The position numbers and the translations under genes are program-made. Shown here one piece after another: positions 16,338 through 24,323 of a stretch of 41,553 nt of DNA. Every line of letters begins with the position of its first letter. Position 1 is the first letter of the stretch. The DNA lies in the NCBI GenBank assembly GCA_948602995.1, contig CAPEBR010000032.1:1-41553 (forward strand). Reading direction: 5' to 3'. Source of the stretch: an uncultured Dorea sp. Lineage in GTDB: Bacteria > Bacillota > Clostridia > Lachnospirales > Lachnospiraceae. The notes under the pieces were generated by a model. The model saw only the letters and a program-made list of their open reading frames with translations. It did no database searches and had not been told where the DNA came from.

Positions 16338-16973
16338 ATGCGATATCTGACATTTGCCCTTGGAAAAGGGCGTCTTGCGAATGAGACATTAAAGCTGTTT
16401 GAGAAAATCGGAATTACCTGCGAGGAGATGAAGGATGAAAGTTCAAGGAAGCTTATCTTCACGAACGAGGCCTTAAAGCTTAAGTTTTTTCTTTCAAAAG
16501 GACCGGATGTGCCGACCTATGTGGAATACGGGGCGGCGGATATTGGGATCGTCGGAAAGGATACCATACTGGAGGAAGGAAGAAAGGTACATGAGGTACT
16601 GGATCTCGGATTCGGAAAATGCAGGATGTGCGTGTGCGGATACAAGAATGCTGCTCCGCTTCTGAAACATCATGAACTGATTCGTGTGGCAACGAAATAC
16701 CCGAATATTACCAGGGATTATTTTTATAATACAAAGCATCAGACTGTGGAGATCATTAAGCTGAACGGCTCCATTGAGCTTGCTCCCATTGTAGGCCTTT
16801 CCGAGGTGATCGTGGATATTGTGGAGACCGGCTCTACCCTTCGGGAAAACGGACTGGAGATTCTGGAGGAGGTTTGTCCTTTGTCTGCCAGAATGATTGT
16901 GAATCCAGTGACAATGCGTATGGAGGGCGAGCGCATTAAAAACCTGATTATGAGGCTTCGGGCCCAGGTATAA
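16338..16973 (+). CDS. hisG: ATP phosphoribosyltransferase catalytic subunit, short form
   Basis: HisG joins ATP and PRPP to give phosphoribosyl-ATP, the first and regulated step of histidine synthesis. At 211 aa this is the short (HisGS) form without the C-terminal regulatory domain, consistent with hisZ upstream. Motifs: ALGKGRL (residues 7-13), the periplasmic-binding-like YGAADIGIVGKD and the PRPP loop DIVETGSTLRENGL. It begins one base after the hisZ stop. The TAA at 16971 lies inside a hairpin (see 16968-17026). Confidence 0.96.
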   Translation: MRYLTFALGKGRLANETLKLFEKIGITCEEMKDESSRKLIFTNEALKLKFFLSKGPDVPTYVEYGAADIGIVGKDTILEEGRKVHEVLDLGFGKCRMCVCGYKNAAPLLKHHELIRVATKYPNITRDYFYNTKHQTVEIIKLNGSIELAPIVGLSEVIVDIVETGSTLRENGLEILEEVCPLSARMIVNPVTMRMEGERIKNLIMRLRAQV

Positions 16974-17026
16974 CTATAGGGTACTAAACAGTTATACTGC
17001 GCGCCAGATAAGTCTGCGCGAGTATA
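16968..17026 (+). repeat. Overlapping alternative hairpins between hisG and hisD (first is REP-like family C, copy 2)
   Basis: Hairpin 1 pairs GTATAACT (16968-16975) with AGTTATAC (16990-16997) around ATAGGGTACTAAAC. Hairpin 2 covers 16993-17026; its core is GCGC plus CAGA pairing with TCTG plus GCGC around TAAG, with two bulges and TATAC/GTATA ends. They share 16993-16997 and cannot both form fully. There is no T-run, so this is more like an mRNA-processing or differential-expression hairpin than a terminator. Confidence 0.5.
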
Positions 17027-17061
17027 CAAATAATGCTATATAGAAGCGGAGAGATAAAAAG

Positions 17062-18351
17062 ATGAGAATACAAAAGCTTGATGAGATATCAAGAAAGAAT
17101 CTGCTGGAGGATCTGCTTAAGCGCAGTCCGAACCAGTATAGTGAATATGAGTCTGTTGTTGCAGGTATTCTTGCGGATGTGAAGACGCAGGGGGATGCGG
17201 CGCTGTTTTCTTACACGAAAAAGTTTGACAAGGCAGAGATTACAGCGGACAATATCCGGGTGACCAGAGATGAGATCAGGGAAGCCTATGCACAGGTAGA
17301 TGAAAGACTTGTGGAAGTGATCAGGAAAGCGCTTGTCAATATCCGGGATTATCATGAGAAGCAGCGCCAGTACAGCTGGTTTGACAGCAAACCTGACGGC
17401 ATCCTGCTTGGGCAGAAGGTAACGCCCCTTGCAAGGGCAGGCGTATATGTTCCGGGAGGGAAGGCGGCATATCCGTCTTCTGTACTGATGAATGTGCTTC
17501 CGGCGAAGGTAGCAGGGGTTGACGAGATTGTTATGGCAACACCGCCCGGAAGGGATGGAAGAGTCACTCCGACAACACTGGTAGCGGCGCATGAGGCGGG
17601 TGTGGATGTGATCTACAAAGTGGGAGGCGCCCAGGCAATTGCCGCGCTTGCCTACGGGACAGAGAGTATTCCGAAGGTGGATAAGATTGTAGGACCAGGC
17701 AATATCTACGTGGCACTTGCAAAAAAGGCAGTATACGGGCATGTAAGTATAGACGCCATTGCAGGCCCCAGCGAGATTCTGGTGATTGCCGATGAGACGG
17801 CGAACCCGCGGTATGTAGCCGCAGATCTTTTGTCCCAGGCGGAGCATGATGAGCTTGCCTCGGCCATTCTGGTAACCACAAGTGAGGATTTTGCCCGGAG
17901 AGTATCAGAGGAAGCAGATCAGTTTGTAGAAGAGCTTTCAAGAAAAGAGATCATCAGAAGGTCTCTGGACAATTATGGATATATCCTGATCGTGGAGGAT
18001 ATAGAAGAGGCAGTCCTGACAGCAAATGAGATTGCTTCTGAGCATTTGGAAATACAGACCCGGAATCCATATGAGGTTATGATGAAGATCCGGAACGCGG
18101 GAGCCATCTTTATCGGGGAATATGCAAGCGAACCCCTTGGGGATTATTTTGCGGGACCGAATCATGTACTTCCCACCAATGGAACTGCAAAGTTTTTCTC
18201 CCCCCTTTCCGTGGATGATTTTATTAAAAAATCCAGCATTATCTCTTATTCCAGGGAGGCGCTCCTTTCAGTCCATGAGGATATTGAGACATTTGCAAAG
18301 GCAGAGCATCTGACAGCACACGCGAATTCCATTAAGGTTCGTTTTGAATAG
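17062..18351 (+). CDS. hisD: Histidinol dehydrogenase
   Basis: HisD oxidises L-histidinol to histidine in two NAD-dependent steps and is zinc-dependent. The 429-aa protein has the normal length and the family segments GVYVPGGKAAYPSSVLM (NAD/substrate region), KVGGAQAIAALAYGTES, VGPGNIYVALAKK, the Zn-ligand-bearing LLSQAEHDELASA and GPNHVLPTNGTAKFFS. The gene starts 88 bp after hisG, the largest gap in the operon, with GCGGAGAG as RBS. The gap holds alternative hairpins. Confidence 0.97.
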   Translation: MRIQKLDEISRKNLLEDLLKRSPNQYSEYESVVAGILADVKTQGDAALFSYTKKFDKAEITADNIRVTRDEIREAYAQVDERLVEVIRKALVNIRDYHEKQRQYSWFDSKPDGILLGQKVTPLARAGVYVPGGKAAYPSSVLMNVLPAKVAGVDEIVMATPPGRDGRVTPTTLVAAHEAGVDVIYKVGGAQAIAALAYGTESIPKVDKIVGPGNIYVALAKKAVYGHVSIDAIAGPSEILVIADETANPRYVAADLLSQAEHDELASAILVTTSEDFARRVSEEADQFVEELSRKEIIRRSLDNYGYILIVEDIEEAVLTANEIASEHLEIQTRNPYEVMMKIRNAGAIFIGEYASEPLGDYFAGPNHVLPTNGTAKFFSPLSVDDFIKKSSIISYSREALLSVHEDIETFAKAEHLTAHANSIKVRFE

Positions 18352-18361
18352 GAGGAGATGT

Positions 18362-18949
18362 ATGGACCGGAGTATAACCTGTGAAAGAAAAACAAAGGAA
18401 ACCCAGATCAGGGTTACACTGAATCTTTACGGAAGCGGAAAGACAGACATCCGTACTGGAATCGGCTTTTTTGACCATATGCTTGACGGAATGGCAAGAC
18501 ATGGATTATTCGACTTGTCTGTAGAGGCCAGAGGAGATCTGATTGTGGATGGACACCATACAGTGGAGGACACAGGGATAGTGCTGGGTCAGGCAATCCT
18601 GGAAAGTCTTGGAGATAAGGCTGGGATCAGACGCTACGGACATATGATTCTCCCCATGGACGAGACACTGGCTCTCTGTGCAGCTGACCTTTCGGGGCGG
18701 CCTTATTTTCAATATGATGTTCCTTTTACGGTGGACCGGCTCGGTGAGATGGATACAGAGCTTGTGCGGGAGTTCTTCTATGCAATATCCTATAGTGCCA
18801 GAATGAATCTGCATCTTAAGATACTGACAGCAGGAAATAACCACCATATGGCAGAGGCGCTTTTTAAAAGCTTCGGAAAAGCGCTTGACATGGCGGCTTC
18901 CAGGGAGCCGCGGATTGAAGAAGCATGGACAACAAAGGGCAGCCTTTAA
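18362..18949 (+). CDS. hisB: Imidazoleglycerol-phosphate dehydratase
   Basis: HisB dehydrates imidazole-glycerol phosphate to imidazole-acetol phosphate. The 195-aa protein is the stand-alone dehydratase, with no HAD histidinol-phosphatase domain. The two manganese-binding repeats are present: DGHHTVEDTGI and NNHHMAEALFKSF, with GIGFFDHML near the start. A longer frame from 18344 uses TTG inside hisD. ATG 18362 has GGAGGAGAT directly upstream and gives the family N-terminus. It lies 10 bp after hisD. Confidence 0.96.
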   Translation: MDRSITCERKTKETQIRVTLNLYGSGKTDIRTGIGFFDHMLDGMARHGLFDLSVEARGDLIVDGHHTVEDTGIVLGQAILESLGDKAGIRRYGHMILPMDETLALCAADLSGRPYFQYDVPFTVDRLGEMDTELVREFFYAISYSARMNLHLKILTAGNNHHMAEALFKSFGKALDMAASREPRIEEAWTTKGSL

Positions 18950-18964
18950 AAGGAGTAAATGGTA

Positions 18965-20248
18965 ATGAGTTATAAGAGATTAATTCCGTGTATTTTTATC
19001 GCGGGACAGAGGGCAGTAAAATGGTTTAACAATAAAGAAGTCTTATGCGAAGATGCCGTAAAGCTCGCAAAGGCTTATAATGACAATGGGGCAGATGAAC
19101 TGCTGGTTTTTGATCTGTCAGAAACCGATGAGGAGCATGATGAGACTATCGGACTGATCAAAAGGATGAGCCGGGTTATCCGGATTCCAGTAATTGCAGG
19201 CGGAAATATCAGGCGGATGGAGGATGTGAAGAAGATCCTGTATGCAGGCGCCAAGCGTGCACTGCTTAATTTTTCAAAGGCAGATAATGTACATATGACC
19301 GCGGAGGCTTCCAGGCGGTTTGGAAAGGAAAAGATTGCAGTCTCCCTAAACGATTTCGATGCACTGTTTAAGCATCAGCATATTATTCAGGACTGTGCAG
19401 GGGAGCTTGTTTTTATGCATCGTCTTGACCTCAATTCTGTCATGAATGTTACGGATCTTCCCTGTGTGATTGTTACAGATGCCATGGAAGAAGAGGAACT
19501 TGTCAGGATTCTGAAATGTCCCGGAGTCTGGGGGCTTTCAGGGAAATATATCAGCCGTCCAGAGATGGATTTTGCTTCCTTTAAGGAGCGCTGCAATGAA
19601 GAGAATATTATGATGACTGCGTTTGAGAGCCTGATGGAATTCTCTCAGTTTAAGACAGATGAGAAGGGGCTTCTTCCTGTTATTGTACAGCACTACAAGA
19701 CTCAGGAGGTGCTGATGCTTGCCTACATGAATGAGGAGGCTTTCGATCAGACCATAAAGACAGGGAGAATGACCTATTTTAGCCGGAGCAGACAGTCACT
19801 CTGGGTAAAAGGAGAGACCAGCGGGCATTTCCAGTATGTAAAGTCTCTTACGATTGATTGTGACCATGACACTCTTCTTGCAGAAGTGGATCAGGTGGGT
19901 GCTGCGTGCCATACGGGAAACCCGACCTGCTTTTACCAGCCCATCGCAGGAGCCGGCGGGGATGTGAAGAATCCTCTGCAGATTTTTGAGACCGTGTATG
20001 AGACCATTATGGATCGTAAGGAGCATCCAAAGGAAGGCTCTTATACAAATTATCTCTTTGATAAGGGAATTGATAAAATTCTGAAAAAGGTCGGTGAGGA
20101 AGCAACGGAGATTGTCATTGCGGCAAAGAATCCGGATCCAGAGGAAGTTAAATACGAGATGGCTGATTTTCTCTACCACGCCATGGTGCTTATGGCCGAA
20201 AAAGGAATTGACTGGGAGGACATTATCCAGGAGATGGCGGAGCGTTAG
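18965..20248 (+). CDS. hisIE: Degenerate HisF-like barrel fused to HisI-HisE (phosphoribosyl-AMP cyclohydrolase / phosphoribosyl-ATP pyrophosphatase)
   Basis: The 427-aa protein has three parts. Residues about 1-215 resemble HisF (KRLIPCI, DELLVFDLSE, PVIAGGNIRRMEDV), but both catalytic aspartates appear lost: HisF CLDV is CIFI here, and the AID strand is SLN. Residues about 225-325 are HisI, with MLAYMNEEAF, SRSRQSLWVKGETSG, DCDHDTLL and the Zn-binding ACHTGNPTC. Residues about 330-427 are HisE, with KKVGEEATEIVIAAKN. HisI and HisE carry out steps 3 and 2 of the pathway. The barrel may be structural or may dock HisH or HisA. ATG 18965 is preferred (nine bases from GGAG); ATG 18959 is only three away. 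A small hairpin, GAACTG-TTA-CAGTTC, follows the stop. Confidence 0.9.
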   Translation: MSYKRLIPCIFIAGQRAVKWFNNKEVLCEDAVKLAKAYNDNGADELLVFDLSETDEEHDETIGLIKRMSRVIRIPVIAGGNIRRMEDVKKILYAGAKRALLNFSKADNVHMTAEASRRFGKEKIAVSLNDFDALFKHQHIIQDCAGELVFMHRLDLNSVMNVTDLPCVIVTDAMEEEELVRILKCPGVWGLSGKYISRPEMDFASFKERCNEENIMMTAFESLMEFSQFKTDEKGLLPVIVQHYKTQEVLMLAYMNEEAFDQTIKTGRMTYFSRSRQSLWVKGETSGHFQYVKSLTIDCDHDTLLAEVDQVGAACHTGNPTCFYQPIAGAGGDVKNPLQIFETVYETIMDRKEHPKEGSYTNYLFDKGIDKILKKVGEEATEIVIAAKNPDPEEVKYEMADFLYHAMVLMAEKGIDWEDIIQEMAER

Positions 20249-20314
20249 GAACTGTTACAGTTCGTTAGTATATATCCGGGAACCGGCACATATCCTGTAT
20301 TGAGGTGAGTGCGT

Positions 20315-20647
20315 ATGAATTCTTCGGAAAAGAGAAGAAAGGAATTGCTGGAGCAGACCAGGAGACTGTATAGTGACAGGAGAGAACCGCCGGCAGTGCA
20401 TCCACGGTATGGCGCTGCATATCACAAGCTGTATGCAGACGAAAATGAACCGGGTTCCCCGGCAGGGACATTTGGACTTCGGATTTTTCTTGCATTTTTG
20501 CTTTTTGCGGGATTTGTGACAATGGACAGACAGGAATATAAGGTTCTCCAGGTAGACAGTGACCGGATTGTACAGGAGATCCAGGCAGACACTGATGCCG
20601 CAGAGGTGTGGAAGAATCTCTCCAAAGATATATCCTGGAACAAATAA
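20315..20647 (+). CDS. Small single-pass membrane protein, unknown function
   Basis: I do not recognise a family. The 110-aa protein has a basic, Arg-rich N-terminal half (EKRRKELLEQTRRLYSDRRE, residues 5-24), one membrane helix (about 54-68, FLAFLLFAGFVT) and an extracellular tail of about 40 residues rich in Asp/Gln. That is the layout of a type II membrane protein. ATG 20315 follows TGAGGTGAG; a GTG at 20309 in frame is less likely. It follows the his operon by 66 bp and ends before a GC-rich hairpin, so it could be the last gene of that transcript. Confidence 0.65.
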   Translation: MNSSEKRRKELLEQTRRLYSDRREPPAVHPRYGAAYHKLYADENEPGSPAGTFGLRIFLAFLLFAGFVTMDRQEYKVLQVDSDRIVQEIQADTDAAEVWKNLSKDISWNK

Positions 20648-20653
20648 TTTGCA

Positions 20654-20675
20654 GGCAGCGGGTTCCGCTGCCTTA
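20654..20675 (+). terminator. GC-rich hairpin after the small membrane protein gene
   Basis: GGCAGCGG pairs perfectly with CCGCTGCC around GTT, followed by TTATGTGT. The weak T-tract makes it a modest terminator, placed between the his-side genes and the ECF sigma gene. Confidence 0.5.
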
Positions 20676-20735
20676 TGTGTATCTGGAAGCCAAAGCTTCA
20701 GGCAGTTGCCGTTTTGGGGAAAGAGGTGGTGTGTT

Positions 20736-21221
20736 ATGCGAAGCGAGGATGAAGTGAATCAGGCGGTAGAACGGTATGCCGATATGGTTCAGAGGGTTTG
20801 TCTTTATCACTTAAAAAACCAGACTGACACAGAGGATGTGTTTCAGAATGTTTTTCTGAAATATATGCTTCATGAGGAGCGTTTCCTTGATCAGGAGCAT
20901 GAGAAGGCATGGCTGCTCCGTGTAACAATCAATGCCTGCAGGGATTATCTGAGAAACTTTTTCAGACGTAATACCGTGTCTCTTGATGTCCTGAAGGAGG
21001 CAGAAGCCGAGGAACGTAAGGACTACAGGGAGGTTCTGGAGGCGGTGATGTCCCTGCCGGCAAAATATAAGGATGCAATCTATCTGCACTACTATGAGGG
21101 ATATTCTGCTGCCGAGATTGGAAGGATTCTTGGGAAAAAGGAGAATACAATCTATTCCCTGCTTTCAAGAGCGCGGGGAATGCTAAGGGACAAGCTGGGG
21201 GGTGACGGATTTGACGAATAA
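20736..21221 (+). CDS. ECF-type RNA polymerase sigma factor
   Basis: The 161-aa protein has only sigma regions 2 and 4, as in ECF factors. Region 2 contains DTEDVFQNVFLKYM (residues about 31-44) and EKAWLLRVTINACRDYLR; region 4 contains LPAKYKDAIYLHYYEGYSAAEIGRIL with the helix-turn-helix. It should redirect RNA polymerase to an envelope- or stress-related regulon. AAGAGGTGG precedes ATG 20736. The next gene, an RsgI-like membrane protein, overlaps its end, so it is the expected cognate anti-sigma factor. Confidence 0.92.
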   Translation: MRSEDEVNQAVERYADMVQRVCLYHLKNQTDTEDVFQNVFLKYMLHEERFLDQEHEKAWLLRVTINACRDYLRNFFRRNTVSLDVLKEAEAEERKDYREVLEAVMSLPAKYKDAIYLHYYEGYSAAEIGRILGKKENTIYSLLSRARGMLRDKLGGDGFDE

Positions 21222-22035
21222 AATACAGGATGCGTTTGACAATATAAAAGCAGATCCTTGGCTTACGGAATCGACCAAAAGGTATCTCAGTGAAAAGCGG
21301 AGAGAAAATCCCCGTCCGCAGCATCACCCGGTTATGCGGCTTGCAGTTTCAGCCGCCTGTGCAGTCTTTTTTATGATTATGGGAGCTTTTGGATATTCCT
21401 GGGTGCTTGAACCAGTCTCTTATGTGAGTATTGACGTGAATCCTTCTATTGAGCTGGCATTGAACCGCTCCAACCGGGTTATATCTGCGGCGGCATATAA
21501 TATAGAGGGAGAAGAAATCTTAGAGGGCTTATCCCTGAGGTGGAAAAAATATTCAGAGGCAATCCATACGGTTATAGAGAGTGAAGGCATGAGTGTCTAT
21601 CTGTCTGGAGAGGGAGAGCTGGTTCTGACAGTGGCAGCAGACGAAAATCACAGGGAGGAGCTTGAGGAAGGAGTCAGCCGCTGTGCCGGTCATATAGGTC
21701 ATGACTGTCATAATGAGAATGCTGACCTGGGAACAGTGTCCCAGGCCCATGAATTGGGATTGTCACTTGGAAAATATAATGCCTGTCTAAAACTTCTTCA
21801 GTATGACAGCTCAATTACAATGGAGGACTGCAAAAACATGAGTATGGCAGAGATCCTCATCCGTCTCAGGGAATTGGGGGCGGATGACGTGACAGACAAC
21901 GCCGGTACAGACGATGTGATAAAGGAAAATCCCATAAAAACCGGCACAGACGGATCTGATCAGAATGAAAACTGCCGCAATAGGGGAGAGGACAATACGC
22001 CTCTGCACCAGAGAAAGGGGCATCATGGGCACTGA
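21202..22035 (+). CDS. RsgI-like anti-sigma factor with His-rich tail
   Basis: The 277-aa protein has a cytoplasmic N-terminus of about 45 residues, one membrane helix (about 46-68) and an extracellular part starting with YVSIDVNPSIELALNRSNRV, the hallmark of RsgI-type anti-sigma factors. Family members hold a sigma factor at the membrane until a signal arrives. No carbohydrate-binding module follows; the end is polar, probably disordered and finishes RKGHHGH. The N-terminal sigma-binding segment is short. Start GTG 21202 overlaps the sigma gene by 20 bp; TTG 21211, six bases after GGGGGGTG, is an equal candidate. Confidence 0.8.
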   Translation: MTDLTNKIQDAFDNIKADPWLTESTKRYLSEKRRENPRPQHHPVMRLAVSAACAVFFMIMGAFGYSWVLEPVSYVSIDVNPSIELALNRSNRVISAAAYNIEGEEILEGLSLRWKKYSEAIHTVIESEGMSVYLSGEGELVLTVAADENHREELEEGVSRCAGHIGHDCHNENADLGTVSQAHELGLSLGKYNACLKLLQYDSSITMEDCKNMSMAEILIRLRELGADDVTDNAGTDDVIKENPIKTGTDGSDQNENCRNRGEDNTPLHQRKGHHGH

Positions 22036-22086
22036 CAGCTGTCTGGCAGACTGTCTAAACACAGACCGGATAAGAGGGATAAAAAT

Positions 22087-22764
22087 ATGATTTACTGTAT
22101 TGAAGATGACGACAGCATACGGAATCTGATTGTCTATACACTGAAGGCCTCCGGCTTCGATGCTTCGGGCTTTGCTTGTGCCTCTGCATTCTGGGAGGCA
22201 CTAAAGGACTGCACTCCAGAGCTGGTTCTTCTGGATATTATGCTTCCAGACGAAGATGGCATCATGATCCTTAAGAAATTAAAAAAGAACAGGGAGACTT
22301 CCGGGATTCCTGTTATATTTGCCACGGCAAAAGGAACGGAATATGACAAAGTGATCGGGCTTGATCTCGGTGCGGATGATTATCTTGCAAAGCCATTTGG
22401 GATGATGGAGATGGTATCACGGGTGAAAGCGGTTCTTCGGCGGTCATCTGACAAGAAGCATAAGCCTGGAATTCTGCATCTTGGAAGGATTGTGCTTAGT
22501 CCTGGAGAGCATATGGTTACTGCAGAAGGGGAGCACATTGCCCTGACATTAAAGGAATATGAACTCTTAAGGATCATGATGGAGAGCCCTGGACTGGTTT
22601 TCACCCGGGAGCAGCTTATGGCCAGTGTGTGGGGAGATGACTTCACCGGGGAAAGCCGTACAGTTGACGTTCATGTAGGAACTCTCAGGACAAAGCTTGG
22701 AGATTGCGGAAGATACATAAAAACAATCCGCGGAGTGGGCTATAAGATGGAGAAGCAGATATGA
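22087..22764 (+). CDS. OmpR/PhoB-family response regulator
   Basis: The 225-aa protein has a receiver domain with acidic pocket D7-D8, phospho-acceptor D50 (LVLLDIMLP) and K102 (LAKPF), and a winged-helix DNA-binding domain from about 125. The latter shows LTLKEYELLRIMMESPGLVF and SRTVDVHVGTLRTKLG. It is coupled by ATGA to the kinase gene. Because a Na/Pi cotransporter lies next downstream, a PhoB/PhoP-type role in phosphate control is plausible, but not proven. Confidence 0.92.
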   Translation: MIYCIEDDDSIRNLIVYTLKASGFDASGFACASAFWEALKDCTPELVLLDIMLPDEDGIMILKKLKKNRETSGIPVIFATAKGTEYDKVIGLDLGADDYLAKPFGMMEMVSRVKAVLRRSSDKKHKPGILHLGRIVLSPGEHMVTAEGEHIALTLKEYELLRIMMESPGLVFTREQLMASVWGDDFTGESRTVDVHVGTLRTKLGDCGRYIKTIRGVGYKMEKQI

Positions 22765-24122
22765 CAAAGAAGATCTTTTCCTCAATCTTTGCTGCGGCAG
22801 TCATCGTATTTTTTATTTCCATCGCACTGATTATGGGTGTACTTTATAATTATTTTTCAGATGTTCAGATGCAGCAGCTTCACATCCAGGCAGAACTCGC
22901 GGCCCGGGGCGTGGAATTAAAGGGAGAAGACTACCTGAACAGACTGGATGACAATGACTGCCGTGTAACATGGATTGATCAGGAGGGAAATGTTCTGTTT
23001 GATAATAAAGCAAGCTCTGGCGGGATGGAAAACCATCTGCAGCGAAGGGAGATTGCAGATGCGCTGAGGTCTGGGACAGGCGAAGACAAACGGTATTCCG
23101 CTACACTGACGGAGCGTCAGCTCTATGCGGCAGTGCGCCTTACAGACGGAACTGTTCTTCGCCTCTCGGGTTCACAGTATACCTGGTGGTCGCTTCTTTT
23201 GGAAATGCTGCAGCCGATTCTGCTTACAGGGGCGGCAGCGGCCGGAATTTCCCTGTTCCTTGCCTTTCAGCTTTCGAAGTGGATCGTGCATCCTCTTAAT
23301 ACGCTGAATCTTGATAAACTAGAAGCTCCGGCGGAATATGAAGAGATCATCCCTCTTCTGGAAAGGATTGAAAGCCAGCAGAGAAGACTTCGGAGACAGG
23401 AGGCAGAGCTAAAGCAGAGAAGGGCTGAACTTGAAGAGGCTGAACAGATACGCCGTGAGTTCACGGCAAATGTTTCCCATGAGCTGAAGACACCGCTTCA
23501 GAGTATTTCCGGATATGCGGAGATCCTTTCTGCAGGAATGGTAAAAAATGCTGACGTGCCCCGGTTTTCAGAACAGATTTACTTTGAATCAAAGAGGATG
23601 ACCGCTCTTGTGGAGGATCTGATTCATCTGTCGCACCTTGATGAAGGAACTGGTGATATGCATAGAATGGAGACGGATCTGTATAAACTGGCAGAGGAGA
23701 CGCTCAGAAGACTGGCGCCGGCGGCAGAGGCTGCCGGAATTTCCCTGAGTCTTGACGGAAGTACGGCAGTTGTAGACGGGATTCCGGCGCTTCTTGGAGG
23801 AATCCTTTATAATCTCTGTGACAATGCTGTGAAATATAATCAGCCAGGTGGAAAAGTTGAGGTATGTATAAAACCAGGAGACAAAGAAGTACTCCTGTCT
23901 GTCCTTGATACGGGCATCGGGATTGAGGAATCTGAACAGGGCCGGATTTTTGAACGGTTTTACCGGGTTGATAAAAGCCATTCCAAAAAGGCCGGCGGCA
24001 CAGGGCTGGGACTATCTATTGTGAAACATTCGGCAAGGCTTCATAATGCCGATATCCGCATAGACAGTGCACCAGGGAAGGGAACAAGGATAGAAGTGAG
24101 CTTTCCCAAAAGCGCTTTTTGA
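22761..24122 (+). CDS. PhoR-like sensor histidine kinase
   Basis: The 453-aa kinase has two membrane helices (residues about 7-27 and 147-170) flanking an extracellular sensor domain of about 120 residues. A coiled linker follows, then HisKA (VSHELKTPLQSISGY, phospho-His about 239) and HATPase: N-box LCDNAVKYN, G1 DTGIGI, F-box FERFYRVDKSH and G2 GGTGLGLSIVK. All catalytic boxes are intact. It begins on the stop of the response regulator gene. The sensor resembles the PhoR/ResE layout without a clear PAS domain. Confidence 0.92.
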   Translation: MTKKIFSSIFAAAVIVFFISIALIMGVLYNYFSDVQMQQLHIQAELAARGVELKGEDYLNRLDDNDCRVTWIDQEGNVLFDNKASSGGMENHLQRREIADALRSGTGEDKRYSATLTERQLYAAVRLTDGTVLRLSGSQYTWWSLLLEMLQPILLTGAAAAGISLFLAFQLSKWIVHPLNTLNLDKLEAPAEYEEIIPLLERIESQQRRLRRQEAELKQRRAELEEAEQIRREFTANVSHELKTPLQSISGYAEILSAGMVKNADVPRFSEQIYFESKRMTALVEDLIHLSHLDEGTGDMHRMETDLYKLAEETLRRLAPAAEAAGISLSLDGSTAVVDGIPALLGGILYNLCDNAVKYNQPGGKVEVCIKPGDKEVLLSVLDTGIGIEESEQGRIFERFYRVDKSHSKKAGGTGLGLSIVKHSARLHNADIRIDSAPGKGTRIEVSFPKSAF

Positions 24123-24224
24123 CGGTGTACTTGCAAAATCCTGCATGAATGGTTTAGACATAACCGGGCAATACTTCCAGTAGATATATTTGTAACGGTG
24201 AATGTATCTGAATTGTTTCATATA

Positions 24225-24242
24225 TTTTACATAGATTTTACA
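24225..24242 (+). promoter_or_regulatory. Possible PHO box (two TTTTACA repeats, 11-bp period)
   Basis: TTTTACA occurs at 24225 and again at 24236, exactly 11 bp apart, as in PhoB/PhoP direct-repeat operators (Bacillus TTAACA/TTTACA type). TTTCAT at 24216 could be a third, weaker unit. TATGAT at 24275-24280 may be the -10 box. It lacks a -35 match, as expected for an activated promoter. The target would be the Na/Pi cotransporter gene. Confidence 0.4.
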
Positions 24243-24323
24243 ATACTCCGATTTCAGATTTGATATTTGATTTGTATGATATACATAACATAAGAATCAA
24301 GGAATGGAACGGAGGTTTTTGAT

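Noticed and set aside
17089..17847. Minus-strand open frame of 252 codons opposite hisD
   Set aside because: It mirrors conserved hisD codons, and the translation is rich in Cys/Arg/His with no recognisable fold.
18965..19610. Functional HisF
   Set aside because: Both catalytic aspartate positions read differently (F and N), and the final glycine-rich phosphate site is missing.
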